A stretch of 46,769 bases of DNA, taken from JAOTYV01 sp041557595. GTDB lineage: Bacteria > Pseudomonadota > Alphaproteobacteria > UBA8366. Every line of letters begins with the position of its first letter. The first letter of the stretch is position 1. This document shows, one piece after another, positions 1 to 7,055 of the stretch. The notes beneath the pieces were generated by a model. That model searched no databases, was not told the origin of the DNA, and saw only the letters and a program-made list of their open reading frames with translations. Made by a program: the position numbers and the translations under genes. The stretch is taken from contig JBFFGE010000007.1 in the NCBI GenBank assembly GCA_041557595.1, positions 1 to 46,769 on the forward strand, given 5' to 3'.

Positions 1-55
1 GAATCGATCAACTTTTCTGCCTTAAATTGATTCCAATTAAAGGCAGGTTGATCTA
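1..55. repeat. 55-bp hairpin repeat, copy A
   Basis: This element recurs, equally long, at 41427-41481. It folds as an outer 7-bp stem (6-12 with 47-53), a one-sided TTTT bulge (13-16), an inner stem (17-29 with 34-46) and a 4-base loop ATTC (30-33). Six positions differ from copy B: two pairs of stem changes keep pairing (25 with 38, 28 with 35), one is in the loop, and one (24) leaves an A-A mismatch. The stop codon of the minus-strand DUF2817 gene (37-39) lies inside the stem. No U-tract follows, so it is not a plain terminator. The left edge coincides with the window edge and may be incomplete. Confidence 0.85.
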
Positions 56-936
56 GCGGGCGCGCCAAGCCTCATCGCGGTGCGCCAAAGGATGCGCGCC
101 GCCGATTGCCAAACGGTGTCGCGCCAGCCGCCCTGCTCGGGATAGAACATCCGGTCGCCGCCCGCCCCGAGGATCGAGCCGATCGAGTAGGTGCCGAATT
201 CCAGGACGGCGGCGGACGCAGTGTGGACGTCCCATCTCTCGATCAGGCCCCGGGCGATATCGCCGGGAGCGCCGCCGGCGGGCATGAGAGCGTCCTCGCC
301 GGGTTCCGCGAGTAGCGCGGCGGTGCGCCGATGGGCTGGCGTTCCGGAAGCGGCGCAGCACAGGATTTCCGTATCGCCGAATGTGCTCGGCCCGGTCCGA
401 ATATCGATCAGGCAGACACGGTTTAGCCCGGCGACGAATTGATCGGTGATGCGTTGAAGGAGGATCGTCTGCCACGGTTTTCCGGCAATCGCCGCGGTTG
501 TCCGGGCGGTTCCGCCGTCCATGAATGTCGTGAACCGCGATTCCGCCGCGGCGAGCGCCCGGTTTGACCATTGCTGCGTCGCCGGTTCCGCCAGTTGGAG
601 GGCCGGTTCGGCGAAGCCCGGCGGTGCGATGGCGTGTACCAGAACCGGGGCGACGCTCGGGGGCAGGCGCTGGGTGAGCGGTTCATGCAACAGGCTTGAT
701 TGGATTCCGGCTGCGCACAGGCCTTCGTCTTCCCACGATCCGTCGGTGACGACGATGGCATGCCGGGCGTCGCCGCGGCCGACACGGGCGACCTCGACGA
801 TGGGGCGGCTGTCGCGCACGATTTCCGCTGGCGCGTAATACGGCACCGGCGTGACATCGGCGGAACGGCATGCCTCGTAAAAAACTTCACGGGCTTCGGA
901 ACTGTTCCGCGCGAAATACTGCGGCGGCGCGCCCAT
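37..936 (-). CDS. DUF2817 (M14-like) family protein, probable pseudopeptidase
   Basis: 299 aa. The order of elements matches DUF2817/M14-like zinc peptidases: an early FARN segment, the strand-loop where the family has THGVEG, a VHAxxPxGF segment (about 100-108), the DLHTG position (178-182) and the C-terminal LEFGT (245-249). Both zinc histidines expected in this family appear lost: the first site reads DGSWEDEG, with W68 for His and E71 kept, and DIRTG has R180 for His. The NEDNVDLNRN substrate motif is also gone. E246 of LEFGT remains. I infer a protein that keeps the fold but cannot bind zinc normally. I chose ATG 936 because homologous sequence begins just after it; longer readings run into the opposite-strand TPR gene. 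The last five codons and the stop lie in the hairpin repeat at 1-55. Confidence 0.8.
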   Translation of the reverse strand: MGAPPQYFARNSSEAREVFYEACRSADVTPVPYYAPAEIVRDSRPIVEVARVGRGDARHAIVVTDGSWEDEGLCAAGIQSSLLHEPLTQRLPPSVAPVLVHAIAPPGFAEPALQLAEPATQQWSNRALAAAESRFTTFMDGGTARTTAAIAGKPWQTILLQRITDQFVAGLNRVCLIDIRTGPSTFGDTEILCCAASGTPAHRRTAALLAEPGEDALMPAGGAPGDIARGLIERWDVHTASAAVLEFGTYSIGSILGAGGDRMFYPEQGGWRDTVWQSAARILWRTAMRLGAPARSTCL

Positions 937-1039
937 TTTTGATGCGTTCGAAATTTGCGATCTCCGGTTGCAGGATGCCTCGCGCCGACCGGGATCGCAA
1001 CGGCGGATTTTGAAATTGCTCTGCGACGGTTCCGGCGCG

Positions 1040-1045
1040 CATACT
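1040..1045 (+). promoter_or_regulatory. candidate -10 element for leaderless start
   Basis: CATACT lies exactly 6 bases before the ATG at 1052, and no Shine-Dalgarno is visible. It has the same geometry as the clearer TATAGT sites at 13304, 13366 and 20375. Confidence 0.35.
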
Positions 1046-1051
1046 GAACCG

Positions 1052-1573
1052 ATGAAATCGATCGCTTTCATTCTGATGTGCACCGTGGCGATTGCCGGAT
1101 TTCCGTCGCGGGCGGATGAGCCCCGCGCCCTGCGGCTCGACCGCCTGTTCGCGGAATTGCACCGCACGCGCGATATCGCGACGGCTGAAATTCTGACCGA
1201 GCGGATCTGGGATATTTGGCACAATGCGGGCCGGCCGGAGACCGTCGAGTTGATGCGAGACGGCCGGCGCGCCTTGCAGCGGCAGGATGTGGCGACGGCG
1301 CTGCAGCGCTTCAACGAGGTGGTGCGCCGCGAACCGGAACTACCGGAAGGATGGAACAAGCGGGCCACGCTGTACTTCGTGATGGGCCGGTACCATGCGT
1401 CGATCGTCGATATCGGCAAGGTGCTCGAGCTCGAACCGCGCCATTTCGGCGCGCTGGCCGGGCTGGGCATGATTTACGAAGTACTGGGCCAGCCGCGCCA
1501 AGCGCTGGACGCCTGGCGGCGCGCCCTCGCGGCGAACCCGCATTTGCAGGACGCGCCCCGGCGTATCCGGTAA
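1052..1573 (+). CDS. secreted TPR-repeat protein
   Basis: 173 aa. It begins with a Lys plus hydrophobic signal peptide (MKSIAFILMCTVAIAGF, likely cleaved near SRA-DEP), so the mature protein should be periplasmic. The rest is helical with two to three TPR units: a degenerate one around 70-95, then clear repeats around 97-130 and 131-165 with W/L/G/Y/A/F pattern residues (for example WNKRATLYFVMGRYHASI). TPR units bind partner proteins; nothing here names the partner. The ATG at 1052 is preferred over an upstream ATG at 968 because it starts the signal peptide directly. It is divergent from the DUF2817 gene, with 115 bases between the starts. Confidence 0.85.
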   Translation: MKSIAFILMCTVAIAGFPSRADEPRALRLDRLFAELHRTRDIATAEILTERIWDIWHNAGRPETVELMRDGRRALQRQDVATALQRFNEVVRREPELPEGWNKRATLYFVMGRYHASIVDIGKVLELEPRHFGALAGLGMIYEVLGQPRQALDAWRRALAANPHLQDAPRRIR

Positions 1574-1682
1574 TTGGAAGCGGATCTCGGCCAACAGCGG
1601 ATATGACCGGCCAAGGTGATGGTAACGGCGCCGGCGGCGATGGGCTGGTCATGGCCGCGCCTTGGTGCTGAAATTCGCCGTA

Positions 1683-2705
1683 ATGTCCGACAGCCCCGCA
1701 GAAATTTCAGAAGCCCTCGTCCGGCTGGGTTTGGTTCCGGCCGGCATGTCGGTGCCGATGACGCCGCTCGCCGGTGGCGTTTCGTCCGACATCTGGCGGG
1801 CGGATTTGCCGGACGGGCCGGTTTGCATCAAGCGGGCGCTGCCGAAATTGCGGGTGGCGGCGGATTGGCGCGCACCGGTGGGCCGCAACATCTATGAAGC
1901 GCGATGGATGGAAACCGTCCGGGAAATCTTGCCGGATGCGGTGCCGGCACTGCTTGCCCACGACCCGGATGCGGGGCTGTTCGTCATGACCTATCTCGAT
2001 CCCGCGGACTATCCGCTCTGGAAGGGTGCGCTGATGGCGGGGCGGATCGACGCCACCGTTGCCCGGTCGGTGGGCGATTGCCTCGGGCGCATTCACGCGA
2101 GCACCGCCGGAGACGCGGCCTTGGCGGCGCGCTTCGATAGCGGCGCGATCTTTCACGCGATTCGACTAGATCCGTATCTGCTCGCCACGGCGCGGGTGCA
2201 TCCGGATCGCGCGGACGCGCTGACCGAGCTTGCCGAGACGACCGCGGCGATACGGCGCGCGCTAATTCACGGCGATGTCAGCCCGAAGAATATCCTGGCC
2301 GGTCCGCGTGGTCCGGTGTTTCTCGACGCCGAATGCGCGAGTTACGGCGATCCCGCCTTCGATCTCGCCTTTTGTCTGAATCACCTCTTGCTGAAATGTC
2401 TGCATCGGCCGGACTTGCACGCGGGGTATCTGGCGTGTTTCGACGGGCTTGCGGATCGGTATTTGCAGCACGTCGAGTGGGAAGAACCCGCCGCACTGGA
2501 GCGCCGCGCCGCCCGGTTGCTGCCGGGATTGCTGCTGGCCCGGGTAGACGGCAAGTCGCCGGTGGAATATGTGAACGATGACGGGATTAAGGATCGGGTT
2601 CGCACGTTGACGCGCCGCGTGTTGGCGCGGCCGGTGGACCGGTTGGCGGAATTGCGGTCGCATTGGTTGGCGATGATCGGTGAAATCGAGGAAAATGCGA
2701 TATGA
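1683..2705 (+). CDS. APH-family small-molecule kinase (phosphotransferase)
   Basis: 340 aa. An aminoglycoside-phosphotransferase/choline-kinase fold: an N-terminal lobe with a glycine-rich loop (LAGGVSSDIWRA) and the nucleotide-binding lysine in VCIKRALPKL; the catalytic Brenner motif HGDVSPKN; and the metal-binding acidic residues in FLDAECASYGDPAFD. The HGDxSPKN form resembles methylthioribose kinase and other metabolite kinases more than resistance enzymes, so I infer that a hydroxylated metabolite is phosphorylated. The ATG at 1683 is chosen over a TTG at 1662 because family homology starts there. Its last codons overlap the start of the next gene by 4 bases (ATGA), so the two are translationally coupled. 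Substrate unknown. Confidence 0.85.
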   Translation: MSDSPAEISEALVRLGLVPAGMSVPMTPLAGGVSSDIWRADLPDGPVCIKRALPKLRVAADWRAPVGRNIYEARWMETVREILPDAVPALLAHDPDAGLFVMTYLDPADYPLWKGALMAGRIDATVARSVGDCLGRIHASTAGDAALAARFDSGAIFHAIRLDPYLLATARVHPDRADALTELAETTAAIRRALIHGDVSPKNILAGPRGPVFLDAECASYGDPAFDLAFCLNHLLLKCLHRPDLHAGYLACFDGLADRYLQHVEWEEPAALERRAARLLPGLLLARVDGKSPVEYVNDDGIKDRVRTLTRRVLARPVDRLAELRSHWLAMIGEIEENAI

Positions 2706-3982
2706 GTGCTGCTGATATCGCCGGGATAGCCGGTCGGCGGATCTGGGATTCCCGAGGCCGGCCGACCGTCGAAGCGGAAGTGGTTTTGGCGGGCGGTGCG
2801 TCCGGCCGCGCCATTGCACCTGCGGGCGCGTCGATGGGCTCCGGCGAAGCGCTCGACCGGCGCGATGGCGGAACGCCCTTCGGCGGCTACGATGTGGCCC
2901 GCGCGGTGGACGCGGTGCGGGGCGAAATCGCGGCGGCCCTGTCCGGATTGAATGCGGCCGATCAGGCGGGCGTCGATGCGCGGCTGATCGAACTGGACGG
3001 GACGCCCGACAAGCACCGGCTCGGCGGTAATGCGACCATCGCGGTTTCCATGGCGGTCGCCCATGCTGCGGCTGCCGCGGCGGGCGAGCCGCTGTGGCGG
3101 CATCTCGCGGCGGACGAACCGACGATGCTGCCATTGCCCGAGATTCAGATCTTCGGCGGCGGCGCCCATGCGGCGCGGCGCGTCGAGATACAGGATTTCA
3201 TGGTCATCGCCGTCGGCGCGGCGAGTTTCGCACAGGCGCTGGATTGGACGGCGGAAGTCTATCGCCATGCGGGGCTGCTCATGGCGGAGGCCGGCCTGCT
3301 GCAGGGCGTCGCCGACGAAGGCGGTTTCTGGCCAGCCTTCGACAGCGATGAGAGGGCGCTCGACATGCTGGTGCAGGCAATCGAGGGCGCCGGCTTCCGG
3401 CCGGGTGAGGAGGTCGCGATCTCGCTCGATGTGGCGGCGTCCGAATTCGGGCAGGACGGCGGCTATCGTCTCGGGGGCCGCACGCTGTCGAGCGACGGCA
3501 TGATCGATCTGCTGGCCGATTGGCTCGGGCGGTATCCGATCGTGTCGATCGAGGATCCGCTGGCAGAAGACGATGCGCCGGGGATGGTCCGGTTTACCGA
3601 ACGCACGGGCGACCGTATCCAGATCATCGGCGACGATTTTCTGGTGACCAACGCGGACCGCGTCCGGGAAGCGGCCACGATCGGTGCGTGCAACGCTTTG
3701 TTGGTAAAGCCGAACCAGGCCGGCACGCTCACCGAAACGCGCGCTGCCTTCGATGCCGCCCGGGCGGCGGGTTGGGGTACTGTGGTTTCCGCGCGATCCG
3801 GCGAAACGGAGGATGTCACGATTGTCCATCTCGCGGTGGGCTGGGGCGCGCCGCAGCTCAAGGTCGGCTCGTTCGCGCGGTCGGAGCGGATGGCGAAATG
3901 GAACGAAGGCCTGCGGATCGAAGAGGCAATGGGCGACCGGGCGCGACTGGCGGACCGAGCGACGTTTCCGTGGGGCCGATAA
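2702..3982 (+). CDS. enolase paralogue with altered active site
   Basis: 426 aa, the length of a true enolase. It keeps S44 (GASMG), H156 (GGAHA), the ADEGGF glutamate, metal ligands in SLDVAASEF, IEDPLAEDD and GDDFLVTN, the lysine of LVKPNQAGTLTE, the SGETED loop and the lysine of QLKVG. Departures are visible: T to M45 in the GASTG loop, E to D165 in the QEF motif, and, most telling, the loop VSHRSGETED reads VSARSGETED, so the substrate-binding histidine is Ala364. Classical enolases keep all three. I infer a related reaction (2-phospho-acid dehydration or elimination) on a different substrate, perhaps the product of the upstream kinase. Coupled to the kinase by ATGA and followed after 49 bases by the flavoprotein gene. 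Confidence 0.85.
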   Translation: MSAADIAGIAGRRIWDSRGRPTVEAEVVLAGGASGRAIAPAGASMGSGEALDRRDGGTPFGGYDVARAVDAVRGEIAAALSGLNAADQAGVDARLIELDGTPDKHRLGGNATIAVSMAVAHAAAAAAGEPLWRHLAADEPTMLPLPEIQIFGGGAHAARRVEIQDFMVIAVGAASFAQALDWTAEVYRHAGLLMAEAGLLQGVADEGGFWPAFDSDERALDMLVQAIEGAGFRPGEEVAISLDVAASEFGQDGGYRLGGRTLSSDGMIDLLADWLGRYPIVSIEDPLAEDDAPGMVRFTERTGDRIQIIGDDFLVTNADRVREAATIGACNALLVKPNQAGTLTETRAAFDAARAAGWGTVVSARSGETEDVTIVHLAVGWGAPQLKVGSFARSERMAKWNEGLRIEEAMGDRARLADRATFPWGR

Positions 3983-4031
3983 GCGTTGCGTCGGCCGAAG
4001 GGACATAACGAGTGACAGGAGAAAAAACCGC

Positions 4032-5465
4032 GTGAGCGCCGAGGAAAAACTGGCCGCATTGGAAACGGCGATTGCCGGGGAATTGGCCTATCTCGACTTT
4101 CCGCCCCGCGATTGGGTCGTCGCGCACCGCCACCCGAGCGGCGCGCCGATTTATGACGTCGCGATCGAAGGCGCCGGCATGCAGGGGCTGGCGATCGCCC
4201 ATGCGCTGATCCGCCAGCGCGTCGGCAATATCACGCTGCTCGACGAGAACGCGGAAGGGCAGGAAGGGCCCTGGATGACCTATGCCCGGATGGAAACACT
4301 GCGCACGCCGAAAATCTTCGTCGGTCCCGATTTGGGACAGCTCAATCTGGCGGTGCGGACCTGGTACGATGTGCGGCACGGCGACGGCGCCTGGGACAGT
4401 CTGAACAAGGTGCCCAAGGACGAGTGGATGGATTATCTCAACTGGTTCCGCCGAATCCTGCGGCTCCCGGTTGAAAACGGCGTCACCTTGAAACTGATAG
4501 AGCCGGAAGGCGACTATCTTCGACTGTCCGTCGAGCGCGGCGGGCAAGCGGAAACCCTGTACGCCCGCAAGCTGGTGCGGACCGCCGGCATCATCGGGTG
4601 CGGCGGCAAATTCGTGCCCGGGATCATCGCGCAAAACCTGCCCTCGTCGCACTATGCGCACAGCGCGGACCCGATCGACTTTGCGGCACTGGCGGGCAAG
4701 ACCGTCGGCGTGATCGGCTCCGGCGCGTCCGCCTTCGACAACGCCGCGACGGCGTTGGAAGCGGGCGCGGCGGCGGTGCATGTCCTGGTGCGCCGGCGGC
4801 GGCTGCAATCGGTGCCGATCGTGCGCGCCATGCATTCGGTCGGCTATCTCAAGCATTTCGGCGATCTCGGCGATGCGCAACGGTGGTCGATCATGCAGCA
4901 TTTTTCCGCCTTTACGCCGCCGCCGCCCGAGGAAACGCAGGAACGGGCGCGGCAGCACGCAAATTTCGATTTGCACGTGAACAGCCCGCTGTCCGGCGTC
5001 TCGATGGCCGGCGATCAGGTTCGGATCGAAACGCCCTGCGCCGACTTCACCTTCGATTTCGTGATCTGTGGCACCGGGTTCGTCATCGATGTGGAAAAGG
5101 TGCCGGAGCTGTCGCCCGTGGCCGGCGACATCGCCCTGTGGCGCGACCGATATACGCCGCCGGCCGAGGAGGCGAACGAAACGCTCGGGCGGCATCCCTA
5201 TCTCGGCCCGAACTTCCAATTCACGCCGAAGGATCCGGCGCGGATGCCCTGGGTCTCGCGCATTCATGAATACAGCCTGGCCTCGATTTCCAGCCTGGGG
5301 CCGATCTGTACCGGGCTGCACGGCATGGCATTCGGGGTCGACCGGGTAGTGCGCGGCATCACGCGCGACCTGTTCGTCGCCGACGGCGCGGCGCATGTGG
5401 AGCGCATCCTGAATATCAACGAGCCGCCGGTGGAGCCGGACAGCGAGGAGGATTGGACGATTTGA
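4032..5465 (+). CDS. FAD/NAD(P)-dependent flavoprotein monooxygenase-like protein
   Basis: 477 aa. Two Rossmann motifs: an N-terminal FAD site (YDVAIEGAGMQGLAIAHAL, with GxGxxG) and a central NAD(P)H site (TVGVIGSGASAFDNAATAL, near 220). Between them is a GPWMTYARMETLRTPK segment, and a late FVICGTGF strand follows. This arrangement is that of class B flavin monooxygenases and of FAD-dependent HpyO-like hydroxylases, so NADPH-driven oxygenation of a small molecule is likely. The GTG start at 4032 has an AGGAG about 10 bases upstream. Third gene of the kinase/enolase operon; its stop overlaps the next start (TTGA). Substrate unknown. Confidence 0.8.
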   Translation: MSAEEKLAALETAIAGELAYLDFPPRDWVVAHRHPSGAPIYDVAIEGAGMQGLAIAHALIRQRVGNITLLDENAEGQEGPWMTYARMETLRTPKIFVGPDLGQLNLAVRTWYDVRHGDGAWDSLNKVPKDEWMDYLNWFRRILRLPVENGVTLKLIEPEGDYLRLSVERGGQAETLYARKLVRTAGIIGCGGKFVPGIIAQNLPSSHYAHSADPIDFAALAGKTVGVIGSGASAFDNAATALEAGAAAVHVLVRRRRLQSVPIVRAMHSVGYLKHFGDLGDAQRWSIMQHFSAFTPPPPEETQERARQHANFDLHVNSPLSGVSMAGDQVRIETPCADFTFDFVICGTGFVIDVEKVPELSPVAGDIALWRDRYTPPAEEANETLGRHPYLGPNFQFTPKDPARMPWVSRIHEYSLASISSLGPICTGLHGMAFGVDRVVRGITRDLFVADGAAHVERILNINEPPVEPDSEEDWTI

Positions 5466-6703
5466 CCGAAACCAAAGCGCCAACCCCCGCATCGGAGAAG
5501 CCGTTCGGCCCGCTTGCCGGATGTCGTGTGCTGGAACTCGGATCGACCATCGCCGCGCCGTTCGTCGGACGGTTCCTCGCGGATTTCGGCGCCGAGGTAA
5601 TCAAGGTGGAGGCGCCGGCCGGCGACCCGTTGCGGGCGATCGGCGGACAGCACGCGGGCAAGGCGCTGTGGTGGGCGAGCCTGCACCGCAACAAGCGGGT
5701 CATGGTCATCAACATGAATACCGCCGAAGGGCGCGATCTGGTCAAACGTCTGGCTGGCGAGGTGGATATTCCGGTCGAAAATTTCCGGCCCAAATCGATG
5801 GAAAAATGGGGCCTCGGCTGGGACACGCTGTCCGCCTTGTATCCGCGGCTGATCATGGTGCGGGTCAGCGGCTTCGGCCAGACCGGCCCCTATAGCGACC
5901 GCGCCGGGTTCGGCATCGTTGCCGAGGCGATGAGCGGGCTGCGCAGCCTCATGGGAGATCCTGACCGGCCGCCGGCGCGGGTCGCGATGCCGCTGACCGA
6001 TTACGTGACCGGCCTCTATGCGGCGTCCGCCGCCCTCATGGCGCTGCACCACCGCGACCGGACCGGCGAGGGGCAGTGCGTCGACGCGGCGCTGTACGAA
6101 TCCGCCTTCAGCTTTATGGAAGGCTTCGTGCCGGCTTATGACAAGCTGGGCGAGGTGCCGATGCGCACCGGCTCCGCGATGCCGGGGCACGTGCCGAACA
6201 ATCTCTATCCCACGGGCGATGGCCGGCATATCCACATTGCCGCCGGCAACGATCGCACGTTTCGCGATCTGATGCGCACCATGGGCCGGCCCGAACTTGC
6301 CGAGGATTCGCGTTTCGACGGTGCTGCAAACCGGTCCGCCAATCAAACCGCGCTCGAGGACATCATCGAAAGCTGGACGTCGCGCCACGCCATGGACGAA
6401 CTCTACCGCATCCTGCTGGACGGCGGCGTGCCGGCGGCGCCGATCTATACGGTGGCCGACACGTTCGCCGATCCGCACTTCGCCGACCGGGACATGGTGG
6501 TCGAGGTGCCGGACGACACGATCGGATCGGTCAAGGTCGTTAATGTGGTGCCGAAGCTGTCCGCGACGCCGGGCGAAATTCGCTGGGCCGGCCGCAGACA
6601 GGGCGCCGACACCCGCACTGTATTGCGCGATTTCCTCGGCCTGAGCGACGACGAGATTGCGGATTTGGAAGAAAAGGATGCGATCGAAAGCGCGAAGCCG
6701 TAA
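5462..6703 (+). CDS. CaiB/BaiF family (type III) CoA-transferase
   Basis: 413 aa. These enzymes move CoA between carboxylic acids through an aspartyl-CoA anhydride. The N-terminal block reads LAGCRVLELGSTIAAPF and then FGAEVIKVE, as in formyl-CoA transferase and carnitine CoA-transferase. The catalytic aspartate is in MPLTDYVTGLYAA (near residue 180). Conserved SGFGQTGPY and C-terminal PAAPIYTVAD segments are present. The TTG at 5462 is chosen because GAGGAGG (5445-5451) sits 10 bases upstream; the TTG at 5453 is too close to it. Last gene of the operon: the pathway product is probably an acid that is activated to its CoA thioester, which is an inference. Confidence 0.9.
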   Translation: MTETKAPTPASEKPFGPLAGCRVLELGSTIAAPFVGRFLADFGAEVIKVEAPAGDPLRAIGGQHAGKALWWASLHRNKRVMVINMNTAEGRDLVKRLAGEVDIPVENFRPKSMEKWGLGWDTLSALYPRLIMVRVSGFGQTGPYSDRAGFGIVAEAMSGLRSLMGDPDRPPARVAMPLTDYVTGLYAASAALMALHHRDRTGEGQCVDAALYESAFSFMEGFVPAYDKLGEVPMRTGSAMPGHVPNNLYPTGDGRHIHIAAGNDRTFRDLMRTMGRPELAEDSRFDGAANRSANQTALEDIIESWTSRHAMDELYRILLDGGVPAAPIYTVADTFADPHFADRDMVVEVPDDTIGSVKVVNVVPKLSATPGEIRWAGRRQGADTRTVLRDFLGLSDDEIADLEEKDAIESAKP

Positions 6704-6761
6704 GAGATGGGCATGAGCCTACAACTCTTTTCCGTGAAATTTCCGACAGGATTATCCCGTC

Positions 6762-7034
6762 ATGATGCGTAGATTTTGGTTCGAGTTCGATTTCGACCCG
6801 GACGACCACAACGTGCCGGTGCGCCTTCGCCACGGTTGCGGTGTGACCGCGGACGACAAGGACGCCGCGATCGCCGTCATGCGCGAACGCCTGTTCGACG
6901 GCGGCGACCTGCCGCCGATTGCGAAATGCGTCGAAGACGTGGAAATCGAATCGCTCGACGGCGACTACGTGCAGCCCAATATGGGCCTGCCGCTGATCCC
7001 CGGCATCTGGTTTCCGGTCGGGTATAACCGGTAG
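6762..7034 (+). CDS. small conserved-looking hypothetical protein
   Basis: 90 aa, acidic, with no signal peptide or membrane segment. The sequence begins MMRRFWFEFDFDPDD and ends with a glycine/proline-rich PLIPGIWFPVGYNR tail. I do not recognise a family with certainty; it looks like a small beta-rich cytosolic domain. ACAGGA lies about 11 bases before the first ATG; the second ATG (6765) is equally possible. It follows the CoA-transferase gene by 58 bases on the same strand and could be the distal gene of that operon. It is convergent with the regulator at 7056. Confidence 0.6.
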   Translation: MMRRFWFEFDFDPDDHNVPVRLRHGCGVTADDKDAAIAVMRERLFDGGDLPPIAKCVEDVEIESLDGDYVQPNMGLPLIPGIWFPVGYNR

Positions 7035-7055
7035 GCAACGCTCGCCGCAAAAAAT

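Noticed and set aside
936..1470. An N-terminal extension of the DUF2817 protein to 477 aa
   Set aside because: The extra sequence is Ser/Arg-rich and lies opposite a signal-peptide/TPR gene; family homology starts after the ATG at 936.
2381..4006. Long minus-strand frame opposite the enolase-like gene
   Set aside because: Arg-rich shadow of a real gene with all enolase motifs on the other strand. The same applies to long frames opposite 3858-5492, 25228-26958, 30270-31703 and 31760-33412.
3982..4031. A longer start for the flavoprotein inside the enolase gene (from 3753)
   Set aside because: The extra residues are a shadow of the enolase C-terminus; the GTG at 4032 has its own AGGAG.
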